From NCBI RefSeq assembly GCF_963576615.1, contig NC_088708.1, positions 49,711,196 to 49,775,195 on the forward strand: a stretch of 64,000 bases of DNA, given 5' to 3'. The position numbers and the translations under genes are program-made. Origin of the DNA: Watersipora subatra. Its lineage: Eukaryota > Bryozoa > Gymnolaemata > Cheilostomatida > Watersiporidae. Of this stretch, positions 11,382-23,200 are shown piece after piece (positions within the stretch are counted from its first letter, which is position 1; every line of letters starts with the position of its first letter). The notes below the pieces were generated by a model, which was not told where the DNA came from, made no database searches, and saw only the letters and a program-made list of their open reading frames with translations.

Positions 11382-12649
11382 CAGGCTCGGTGGACAACTT
11401 TGAGCACTATATCAGTGAAGTCTCAACCATTATCTGTAAATAAATATATATATATTTATTTATATAGGCTCATGCCAGTGTAACAACTAACTTAGCCTTT
11501 TTATTAACAATGAGAATTTAATAATTTTTTGCTGTTTTGCTCCAAGAACCCTATTTTAAAAATAGTTTGACTCGATAGGAAACAAAAAACACTGAAGGTT
11601 GCTGATAGGTCTTTAATGTGCTGCCCTTTGGCAGCTGACTGCAGGCTTTCCAAACTTTTACTGCTGAACCAGAGATGAAGCGATAAAGGTACTGAAATCT
11701 CAAATGATTTACAAGGTTGGTCGTCCATGTTTTATACGAATGACAAGTATCACGGAAACCAGACTGCCGTATTTTCCATCGTTAACAAATCATTAAGACA
11801 GACGCCATTAATGACATTAGAGGCAAGTCGGAAATAACCAGATTCTAAAAAAGAGCACAACAATGAGGTGTCTGCATATTTAATAATATTTAACTGATTC
11901 TGCTTTGTCACGTTTTGATTTAAAGTGAATTTTTATTCTCTGTAAGTGTCTCAATACCAGCAATTCTACCTGTTTAGGCAATTGTGTCAGTTTACCACAA
12001 TAGCTGATTTGAATGTTTAATTTAAAAGACTATAAATTTTCTTTGACACTATGTCTTTGTTACTTACATCACTCATTTAGCGCTGCTAAAAAAAGGAGTG
12101 AAATTCATATGTTATCTTATTATCATTGATCAGATCTTTAAAGAGGGATCAATAGTATGAAAATATTGCTACATTTTTATTATTGAAAACTTCAAAAGAA
12201 AAACAAGCGTTGTCCCAAAATATGAAAGCTTGAAAAGATTAATTTAAAAGTTTGTAACCTTGCTTAGAGTAGGTTTTTAATAACATCCGTTATGTATACT
12301 ATTGATAGACAATCTACAGCTGACTGACTAATTAGGAGTTACCCTCTCCGTATAGACAACTCCATATATTTTCCATATCATTACACTTATATGTTGATCT
12401 ACATTAGCCAATCAGATTATTAGATTAATTAGCTGCTGACTTAGCGCTCTTCCTGTTATGCTGCAAAAGCCTGTAATTGTACAAATATTATTACACCACT
12501 GTATTACACCACTTATTACACCACTGTGTATTACACCACTGATTCCTATCATCTCTACTCAAAATGAGTACCCAAAGCAGAAAACTCACTCACTCAACAT
12601 ATAATCCTTCTAAAATTAATAATGCTATCTATAAACATTCTAATTCTAT
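11382..12649. other. Spacer without recognised genes
   Basis: Includes a short AT tract near 11440-11465 and a small array of attacaccact-type repeats at about 12490-12540. The 74-codon minus frame at 11504-11728 has no recognisable feature. Confidence 0.5.
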
Positions 12650-12692
12650 TATTTCAGCAATTCTCTGCGTAGTCAAGTCAAATTGTCATGAC
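12650..12692 (+). repeat. Conserved repeat core, copy 3
   Basis: Shares ttctctgcgtagtcaagtca and the downstream tcatgac with 8725-8786. It runs directly into the 46-bp tandem array at 12691. Confidence 0.75.
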
Positions 12693-13032
12693 ATATGCTT
12701 CCGCTAGTTAGTATAGACATAACCTGTTTTCCATTAACATATGCTTCCACTAGTTAGTATAGACATAACCTGTTTTCCATTGACATATGCTTCCGCTAGT
12801 TAGTATAGACATAACCTGTTTTCCATTGAGGTATGCTTCCGCTAGTTAGTATAGACATAACCTGTTTTCTATTGACATATGCTTCCGCTAGTTAGTATAG
12901 ACATAACCTGTTTTCCATTGACGTATGCTTCCGCTAGTTAGTATAGACAACCTGTTTTCCATTGACATATACTTCCGCTAGTTAGTATAGACATAACCTA
13001 TTTTCTATTGACATATGCTTCCGCTAGTTAGT
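12691..13032 (+). repeat. 46-bp tandem repeat, about 7.5 copies
   Basis: Units begin acatatgcttccgctagtta and continue with gtatagacataacctg. Copies are nearly identical (single changes, one 4-bp deletion around 12949). The array starts exactly where the conserved core ends, so core and array probably belong to one element. Confidence 0.9.
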
Positions 13033-15229
13033 TAAAGATATAAGCAAGAGAGTTTGCAAGCACTAGAAAGATATAGCTATGGGCTAATATAAAAGTTAAA
13101 ACATCACTCGGCCTCCTCCTCTTTCTTGTCAACATCATGAGAGTCGTGTCATAGAACTGCTGGTACTTTACATTGCAAAAACGTTTTAATGTCTGCAGAT
13201 CAATATACATAGCTCAGCTTATTGGTCACGCTTGGTTATACGGTTGCTTAGCTTTTTGATGTCTTAGCAATCACTGATGTTGTAGTCTTCTCATAAAGAG
13301 CCATTATTTTTTGTTTTTAGGTTTGCCTGTCACACTTGGATATTCATCAGAATTTTCAACAGTAGCAGCCTTTGTTGTACAGTAGTACCGCACAGTTTTA
13401 GATCCTGAGCTCTGATTGTAATAGTACGTAGTCATAAAAATTTGCATTTTAATATATTGGATACAATTGAAAAACCAGTGTTGTTCACAAAGTAAAATGA
13501 AATAATCAGTGTTGTTCAACAATTGTTGTAGGGAAACACTGGTTTTCCCATTGTAGCCAATATTTTAAAATTCAATTTACTAAAACCACACTCATTTTTT
13601 CACTGTAACATTGACGTCACATTAAACTACATATATGAGTTCATATGGTAGGACATAACTCCAAATTGTGACAACAATGGTTTTTCCTTTAAAGTCTTGA
13701 ATTGGATCATACAGTTTTATTGTAAAGCTCTGCTTTTTATAATTATAAATCTACATCGTTTTTATAGCCTTTTAAAGAAAACAGTAGTTTTATTGATTGA
13801 CCATGCAAACTGCTACAATACAAGAAGCTTAAAGAGCAACTTTGAGCATTATAATGGTTATGTTTAAAGCTAATTCTTTTAAGTAACTTAACATCTTAAA
13901 TATATCTGAGAGCACAGAATGTAAGTTCGGTAGACATTGTTAATTGCAAATGGTGCAGTAAAGAAGAAGTATTGAATTGTAAAGTAGTAACTCAAAACAC
14001 TGGTTTGCAGCATTCTGTTAATAGTGCTTCATTTATTGTAGCAAAACTCAGCAACATCTGTACATTGTATGTTATAATCCAAAATTAGTCTTTATAAATA
14101 GTTGCAAGTATAATAGGGCTAAACATAAGTCTAAGGAAAGTTATAGAATGAAAGTAATGGTGTGTATGATATAAATCATAGTACAATCTCGAAAAGAAAA
14201 ACAAGACATTTCTTGAGCTATTCACCAAATGCTGAATGAGAATATTTTTTGAGCAAATTTTGATAAAGAAGTTACTAATATAGCACAAAAAACCGTGCCG
14301 GGCTAGTTATAACACATGAAATAAAGATTTATCTTCTCTTGTATACGTATCATTTTTAGAAAAAGAGTACACAACTCGTAATGCTATATTTTGTTTTAGT
14401 ACATTTATATAAGCGCTTATCCAAAGCAACAATTAAATAACCTTTTGATTTGACCATTCAAAAAAAAATTTTTAATTTTTCAAATTAAGAGCTAAAAAGG
14501 GCTATTATTTCAATAAATAACAAGCCTCCTTATATAGAAACTTATTGCTCGTCTACTATGGCTCAGATATATTGTTTCAAGTCAGCCCATTGTTGAGAAA
14601 ATATCCCTTCTGATACTAAATAATTGTTCTTGTTTGTGAAATCAAAACGACCTGATAGTAAAAGAGAATTGCTGAAAAAATTAGATTTTGTTTTGAGAGT
14701 GTTTAACAAAATACATCCCCAATAATATGTGGTACTTTGAATCAGAACAGTAAGTGACAGCATTTTAACAACTACTATTTATTACAACTGTCATTGTTGC
14801 TACTGTATGAGTTGATAGACCAAATATTTTGGTAAACAGGGAAAATTTCACAGAATTTTTGCAATTAAAACTACAAAACCCTAAAAGAGTGTTATACGAC
14901 ACGCTTTCTTCCAAGAGTAAACAACTACTGTAACCAGTATCCCATAATAAATAAGTGCAGCATTTTTGCTCATAGAGAAATCTTTATGTAGCTCTAACTT
15001 GGAAAATGTTATTGGAAGGCCATGTTAAGAACTATCAAGTCTATCAAATAAAACCTGATAAAAAAGGTGAAAAAGCGATTTCAAGGGTGGTAAACATGTT
15101 TCTCTCTCTATGTACCATGTCCTGTGAGAACGTAGGCAATCATGATTCTCTCCACTGTCTATAACCATAACATTTTTTGACAGGTTTCAACTGTGGTGTG
15201 CCATTGCCTTCTGTAGGGTGTTTTTATCT

Positions 15230-15420
15230 CTAGCTAGCAAGCTATTGGCTCGCGAAGGAGCTTCTCCGTCCTTCGCCAGGTTTTATTTTAGTCCTGCAGA
15301 GTTGCCAGCCAGCCTCTCTGTTGGAGTGCAGATGTGGGAGCCGGTTTAGTTGGCCGACGACACGACCAGAGTTGGCACAGGACTAACTGTGGTTAAATGC
15401 CCTTCCCAACACCACCAATG
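15230..15420. repeat. Possible old interspersed repeat
   Basis: This block is GC-richer than its surroundings. It includes a hairpin (cgaaggagcttctccgtccttcg) and the phrase ggttaaatgcccttcccaac, which looks like repeat-derived sequence seen in other invertebrates. Boundaries and family cannot be set by eye. Confidence 0.3.
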
Positions 15421-18400
15421 GTATTTACGTAGTAAGCATGTCTCAAAGCAATGTAAAAGCATCTACAAGGTATCGTGGAAATCCCACTCACAAAGGTAAA
15501 AATTCTTGTCAGACACGACACCTTGTCATAGTCATTTAACAAAACTTCTAGCTATTTAATGGGCTGCACATTTACCTGAGTATCCAGCTATTGCCAGAAA
15601 ATATTGCTCAATCTGTATGATATGTCAAGGCTAAGATAGCTACGTAAAGCTAAGATAGCAACTCGTCTACAATTGGTGGTTAAGGATGTGTTAAATTTAT
15701 AGTTTCATCATTTCATTTCTATTTATTTCATTGTTTATGCAGTAAGAAACTTGGTGTTCCAAAGAGGAATTATTAGTAAAATTCTATTTTATAACTCAAC
15801 TTATTTTACCAACTAGTTGGGTATTTTTCCATTCAATAGTCAAAGCAAACACAGAGCTGAGTACATTATAAATATTTATTCATTGTTTTACCATTAAGCT
15901 CACATGATTTAACTCTATGCAGCATTGTTCATATTTATCCAGCTTAGAGCAAGTCTTATGGCAGCCATTTTGTTAGGGAAGTCTGAGAGTCCTTTTGTGA
16001 GCACATACGCTTGGACTGTAATTGAAACCAGACCTAAGGAATGCCGAAACTTATAAAATATGACTACTAGGAAAAAGAGGCCCGTGAATGAGCTGCAAGG
16101 GCAAGTAAAAGTTCCTCTCTGCTTCCTCATTCATCATGTTGAACGAACACTATCAGACAACAGCGAACATGTGACCGGACCTTGAGTCCAAACTACTTCA
16201 AATCATGCTGTGGGACATTCCATGCATGTAATATCATCATTGTATCAAAGGAGGAGCATTGTTGGGTAGGTTAGTACTGCGTCAGAAAGAATGCTTTTCA
16301 TTGAAGCTATACAACTGAAAAGATGTACATGAAGTTTGATTTTGCCCCCTAAGAGCTAGCGCCTCAACTCCAAGTATAACTCACAAATCTGACTGAAGAG
16401 AATATTCTAGAAGATAACAAAATTGCGTAAGAAGTAGAAGAAGAAAGGCTGTACAGTTAACGAAATGTTGATCTCTGTTCTTACAGGTAGATATGAGTGA
16501 AAATGAAGGCCAGCAGAAACTTCAGAGACAAAGGTTGATCATTTCAGCAAAGATAACTGTCTTTAAGGTATGGGTATTGTAAAGGAATTTACTGTGCTTT
16601 CTTTACTGACTCTACTCCTAAACTCAAAGAAACCACTCAGTATGCTTTTAGTTTAGAATATATATACCAGTACATACATATATATATTTGCTCGACTTGA
16701 ACACTATGGAACCGGTATTGACAAAGTGCAAACACACTCTACTCTCTCGACCTTCTCTTGGTCTTCATTTAGTCCTTGTGAGACTTAGTCTCTGCCTCTT
16801 TCTAGGTCAACTTCGGAGCTATTCATGAGTTGGGTCGACCTGAGCTGAGTCGACGTTCCACTTATTAGATCAGTTTTTCCACCACAGCATTTTAATACGA
16901 CAACTGTGATCAATTTCTATTTTCAAATGGATTTGATTAATGGTACACCAAATATGATATTTTCTATAAGTCTTACTCATGTTTGTTTCACTTGACAGAA
17001 CCATTTTTTACCCAAAAAATGCTGTAAACAACAGTGGCTGTGTTACCAAAAACAACGAAAAGCAAATATCAAATTTATATATATTTACCACATTCATGCA
17101 AATGATCACAAAAATCAAGTATAAAGATATCCAACATAAATGGCTACCTTTATCAAAGCAGCAATCTAAATGAGTCAGCAATAGCTACATTGGAAAGGGA
17201 TTTGCCAAAACTGCAAGCAAGATAGAAAATGCCACGAATCTTAGACCTCTACAGAACAATATATGAAATATAAACTAAAGCTCATGACGAGAAGACCACT
17301 AGCAAGTTGTGAGCAACTTTATAGTTATAGCATTTTTTGTGAATAACATAGTTTTCATACAAACCTTCCTTTGAAAGAATGTATTCCTTTGGCCTAACCA
17401 ACCTGAAATAAAACCTTCTTTCAATGGCGTCTATTTAAAGGAAAGTTACCATTTTTATTTTAAGATTTTCCAAATCGAAAAACACTGAGTAATAGAAATC
17501 TATTGACTTTTGCCTCATGAATATCTTTAAAATCAAATATTGACTAGATTATTGGAACAGTCATATTTGTTAATAGCAATTCCTACATACACAACTATTT
17601 CAGAAACTTAAAAAATGTTATACATTGTTAACATTGCAGCAGAACTTTAGAATTATAAAGCCACAGTTTGTGTAGCCTTACTTAATATGCTGACACAAAT
17701 GTTTGCTGAGGTATGCAGGGCCAAGCTACTTGGTGAAACAATACTGTGGACCCGCTGCCTTATTGACTGCTGACAAACAGCACATAAAATCAATCCTACC
17801 ACCATAAATCGGCACTAACGGTAAATATCGGGAAAGTTTGGATAATGAAGGTGGCAAGTAGATTTTAGCTCTTAAAGGGGTAGACATGACATACATTTGT
17901 TATAGAGAGTAAAACAAGGAGTTGTGATATATATGCAACTCTTCCTATTTTGTACCATATCGAGGGGCTCAAATGAAAAGCTCTATTATTTTGGTAATTC
18001 ATCTGATTTCTGAAACAGCAGGCTGATTACCAGGTATGTTAAAATTACATAAATTTTAACTAAATTACGTAATAAACAATGATGATAGCAACATATAATA
18101 TTAAGTAAAAAAGAGTTACTGGATCAATATGAATCAACATCGTTGCAAGAATACTACACCCATGTGACAGGAAACCAGCAATTCGTTTTTACTGTTAGGC
18201 CATTTAGTTCTCTGTTTAGCTACTAGTTTTAACTTAATAATAGCGTGGTCACTTACACCAATAACTCATCTCTTGATATTCCCCAACAAGTGTCTGTCTG
18301 AATATTACACCACAGCGCGTGTATAACCAAAATGAGCAGTGTTTATTCTCTAGTGTTACAATACTTTGTATTCTGTATCATATTTTTAGACGCTACAGTT

Positions 18401-19267
18401 CATGATCGTTATCAACAAACTCTGCCGATGAGCTGTTTCCAACTTGTCATAACATTGTTTCCGAGTTACATATAAGTTTTTCAAGGCTATTTGCTTGCTC
18501 AGTAGGCCCCTAAGGAATTAATTAAGGAAAATTTGCTTCCAAAGGATGACAAGCAGAGTAAATTGTATTAGTTGGGCAGCCTACTAAGTAATCATAGTAG
18601 CTACAGTAATAATTACACTTCACACCAACGGAGAGCGCTTGAAATGGCCCTTTGAATATTAGTACAAAAATGGTACGCAAACCATTGTTGTATAAAGTAC
18701 CATATCCATGCTTACTGAGTACAAATGCCTCTATAGTAGCCGAACCATCAAAATGTGACTACTTCTATGTCATTATTCAGCATCAGATTCGCCTCCTGTT
18801 CAGTGACCAGGAAATTTTAGTTATTTGCTGACAAGAGCGATTTGGCACCTGCCCTGAAATGTTTGAAGATGCTCTATGAATGTCTCTTTGATACCATCCT
18901 AACTTTTGAAACTCTAGGAAAAATGTAAGTTTAAACAATTAACTACACGGATAACCACTAAAAAAGAAACTGAATTGTATGAAATGCACTAGGTCAAGAG
19001 AAGGTCACACTTACCTGCAGGAAGAGACAACAAATTTCAATGGACAAGTGAATCATAACTTCGAGACCATCTACGTACATATTAACTTGAAAATAGATTA
19101 AATTACGGTATACAAGTATTAGTATTTTATTGTTTAGCATATATAAAAACAAATTATTGATTTAGGAGTTATTATTTTCATTACTCAAGACAACTCCACA
19201 ATTTACATATACAATTGATCTTGAGCAGAATCATCTGATAGATATAGAGCAAAAGGACTCATAGAAA

Positions 19268-19319
19268 GCTTGTCTATTGCAAGCACAGCAATATTGTGCT
19301 ATGCTTGTAATAGACAAGC
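19268..19319. repeat. Short imperfect hairpin
   Basis: gcttgtctattgcaagc pairs with gcttgtaatagacaagc with one mismatch. The stem extends a few bases further around an aatatt loop. It could be structural RNA or a relic; no function is claimed. Confidence 0.6.
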
Positions 19320-20295
19320 GCACTAATTCTCCTCCACAATGGCCTGTGAGCCAATTCGTATATTCTTTCTTTGGTGCACATGGACATCGAAGCCGAAAGG
19401 TAATGAACACCTCATTTTGCCAATCATGAAATGTGATCAGAATCTCTCAAACATTAACTAAGATGTGGCAAACAGCAAATTCTAAAAGCAGATGAGCTTG
19501 TTCATCAATTATATTTGTATGGATTCAATTTTATTGTTAGACGACTGTGACATCATAGAGCTGCAGATGTTTTTGAAAGTATTTGATTGCCAATCTTAAG
19601 ATTATCACATATCGCTAATGTGATATAGAGAACATTGACAATCAAAAGAGCGCCTTTACATATCACTGTAAACATATATTTTAAAGTTCATCGGTATGCA
19701 AGTCTACACAAAACTAGAAAATTATAGAGTCACCAACATACTGAGCAACCTGGAAATCAGACAAGTCGACTGTAAGCCAAAAAAATTTGTCAAAAATTCT
19801 ATGACTCAATCATATTAATTAGGACCAATAAACCGTAAAACATTGACAATAGAATATACATCGAATGATTAAACAATAACTGGGCTCATCGATGTGTCGT
19901 TTACTGCGCAGACAGCATAGCAATCTAGCTCAATTCTGAGCCCCGTTCTACAACGAAATCGCAAACTGAATGAGCAACAATTAGAAACAATCATTCACTA
20001 TTATTTTCATATCTTTAATTTGATAAATGTAAGCATGAGCCAGAAGCACAACGATGCAAACGAGCCACAAGCAACTGGTTGAAAGAATTCAACTTGAGTG
20101 ACTAACAAAATGATCTTCACACGGACAGCAAACATAACATAGGTAAGAAACCGTAGACATACAAGTACCAAACACAAGCTATTCGGTAAACAAGCGTCAA
20201 GAACCAAGACATATCATGCCCCATGAGCCCATTTCATTAGATTTGATGCACGGGTCCCTTGATGCAAGTGAATAGTGCTAAAACCACTTGGACCT

Positions 20296-23200
20296 TTACT
20301 TGCCATTGAAACAGCTCTGAGGGATGCTTAGTCGGATTCAATGTAACACAAGTCCTAATTTATTTACTCATATCACAAAATCATGAAAAGCCAGAAAGCT
20401 AAAAGAAATACTGGCTGATACTTACAAAGATCTTGGGTGACATTTTCTTTCTTTCGGCCATATCACCCCCCTCTTCTACTTCTTTCTTTTCATAATGGCT
20501 GAAGTCGTCGAAGATTGATGTAGTATGTTTGTAGTTATGTATGTGTTTCAAAACTTGCCTTCCTTTATCATATGGTACTTCTTGTGTGTCGCGGGAATTT
20601 GTCACAGGTTTGTTTTCATTATTTTCAAGTCGAATGTGGCGAAGTACACTATTTGGAACATCTTTCACATAAATCCACTTTATTTCCATACTACCTTTCC
20701 ATTTATCTTGTGTCCAGACACCCGCATGTGTCTGGTAGTCTACACCAGACATCATCTGGGCCATGCCACAGAAATGGCCACTACCATTAACTGAGTAGAA
20801 CAGATAAATTGGACCCTTGCCTTCTCTGTCTTTAAAAGCATCATCTAACCGCTTGTTACCATGTTCAGTGCTGCACCAAACGCGATATTTGATGGCCCGA
20901 TGAATATCGTCCTCAGAGTAGCTTTTAATAACAAAAAACCTAGCATTCTTAGGATTCAATTCGAATGACTTCGGATTGTAAGCGTTAGACTGCTTTAGCT
21001 GGCTCAGAGTCGTATCAGTTTCAGACTCTTCTGAACGCTGACCAGAGGTACGATCAGCATTAGAAGCGTTGCTGTTACGATTACTTCTAGGTGCTGACCA
21101 GTTGCTAGTCCGTTGATTTTGGCCTCCAGAGCCACCCCTAGAGGCACCTTTTTCCCAGCTGTTTTCTGAAACTGATTTGGCTGGCGGCGATGGTCTAGTC
21201 AAAATCTTGGGTGCTACCGGAACTGGCTTAGCCGGAGTTTTGGCAATGTTTGCCCAGGAAACGCTCTTGGGTTGTTGAGATGTTGAATTCGAAGCAGATG
21301 CACTAGAGTTATTTATGTTACCACTCTCATGCAATGATGTCTCGCTCGGCGATTCCTGACTGTCTTCTGCATCACCACTAACAGTCACTTTTTGCAAGCT
21401 CTGGTCTAGATCTGCCACCTCATCTCCTTCCACAACAACATCCTGACCGTTAGTCACTGGCAGCTGATGGTTACCAGCTGGGCTAGGATACACTCCACCA
21501 TAAGCTTGGTCCATCGATGGTATATAGGTTTGTCCGTCCACAATTTTCATTGGATCTTGTTGCACAGAAGTTGCAGACCATTCGGGATAGTCACTAGCGC
21601 TGTAACTGTTCCAAAAGCCAGCTGTGTTGTACCCGAAGCCAGGAAATTGCTGCATATAGTCTACATTAGGCTGTTGACCATAACTTCCCAGATATGACAG
21701 CGTGTCAGCGCTAGATGTTGCCCAAGGAGTCGTGCCATCAAAAAAAGCATTTGGATAGCCGATAGTTGGGTAATAACTGTAACCTTCCGGTGTTGGACTG
21801 GGCATCTGCATTGTGGCATTGTACTGTGCCTTCAAGCAAAATGAAACTTGTATAATCCCATTAAATCAAATTTCAAACAAAATGACAACATATGGTTTTA
21901 TACTACATAGATGGTTCTGTGAGCGATCTTGGACTAACTACATTTAAACAAGAAAATGTAAGGCTGTCAAAAAATCGGCAATACGCTTTTACTAGGTTGT
22001 CACAATCAATTAACCAAAAGCAGTTTTTTGAGAAACTACACATTTTCTGTTTGCCATTATTACGAAGTGTATCTGTTGGTTTGAAAGAGTTATGAGCAGT
22101 GTGTAACAACAAGTTTTCATTGAATTAAATTAGTTATATCATTGGAAAATTGCATTTTACACTGGTGTAATCATGTGTGTCCTAGGCCAAACCTTTAGTA
22201 CCACTTTTATTAATAGATGTTCCTAAAACTGTATCTCCAAATCACTTGATCAAACATAACTATACAAATTAATGAAGAGTTGGATGTTAAAGAAATTTGC
22301 TTTGATTGTTTTTATCAACTAGTAAAGATTGTGGTTTTACAGTTCTGGTCAGAGAGTATAACAAGGAATTGGGTAAATGTAATTGGTTAAGCAAATTTTA
22401 TTACTGAATGATATATCAAAACAGTTGAGTCAAGTTCAAGGAAATACAAAGCTAATCATTTTTGCCAAACTTTTGCAATGGCAATGCAACTGCGTTTTTA
22501 TATCCTACAAATGTAGAATAAATATTTTGACAAGTTTTGCTATGACTATTGCAAATCGAAACATTTTAGGTGGAGGCCCTAATAAAATAGTTGCGAAGCA
22601 AAATACCATATGGTACCTTATAACTCATTGTCATCACAATGGGATTAATTATAATCAAACCACCAGTGAGTTTACTTGGAAATATCGTATGTGAAAAAAC
22701 CAAAGCATTTGCTAAATATAATAGCTTTCTCATGAGTACTGTTAATTAGTATTTTATGCGACTAAAGATAAACCATTTTATCTTGTAAAATTTTTAACAC
22801 ATCTATTTGGAAAGATTTCAACACTATATATTCAGGGTTCCACTACTACCTTGGACAAATCTAAGTTACCACATCATTTATTTTAAGGTTAGCCAAGTTA
22901 ATATGCAAACACTATATCCCAATCCAATGTATCTAGCTACTTCATTTACTAGATAGAACTCAACTTGGATAACAAAAATTCAACTCATATAAAAGAACTA
23001 CCAAAAGCTTTATTCACCTCATAAGTGTTATACAGGGCAAATATTTATATGCTATTGTGAACAAAAGCTCTTTCTGCGATGAGTAATGAAATATTTTCAG
23101 CATAACCTATATGAAGCACAACCAAAATTCACGCGCATTAGTTTGCGCATGAATTTTGGTCGCACATCAATGCAACCTAAACCATTTGCACGCCACAAAT

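Larger units (their letters stand above)
13033..20295. other. Gene-free spacer and possible YTHDF 3' region
   Basis: I recognise no gene here. It holds a GC-richer repeat-like block at 15230-15420, a short hairpin at 19268-19319 and an AATAAA complement near 19126, which could end a long YTHDF 3' UTR. The small minus frames at 13028-13210 and 13304-13522 are lysine-rich at their ends but have no convincing splice acceptor. Open frames at 14563, 15915 and 16979 have no visible motif. Confidence 0.45.

Noticed and set aside
13304-13522. Minus-strand frame ending in a Lys-rich tail (GKPKNKK)
   Set aside because: It looks somewhat coding, but no convincing splice acceptor, upstream exon or polyadenylation signal was found.
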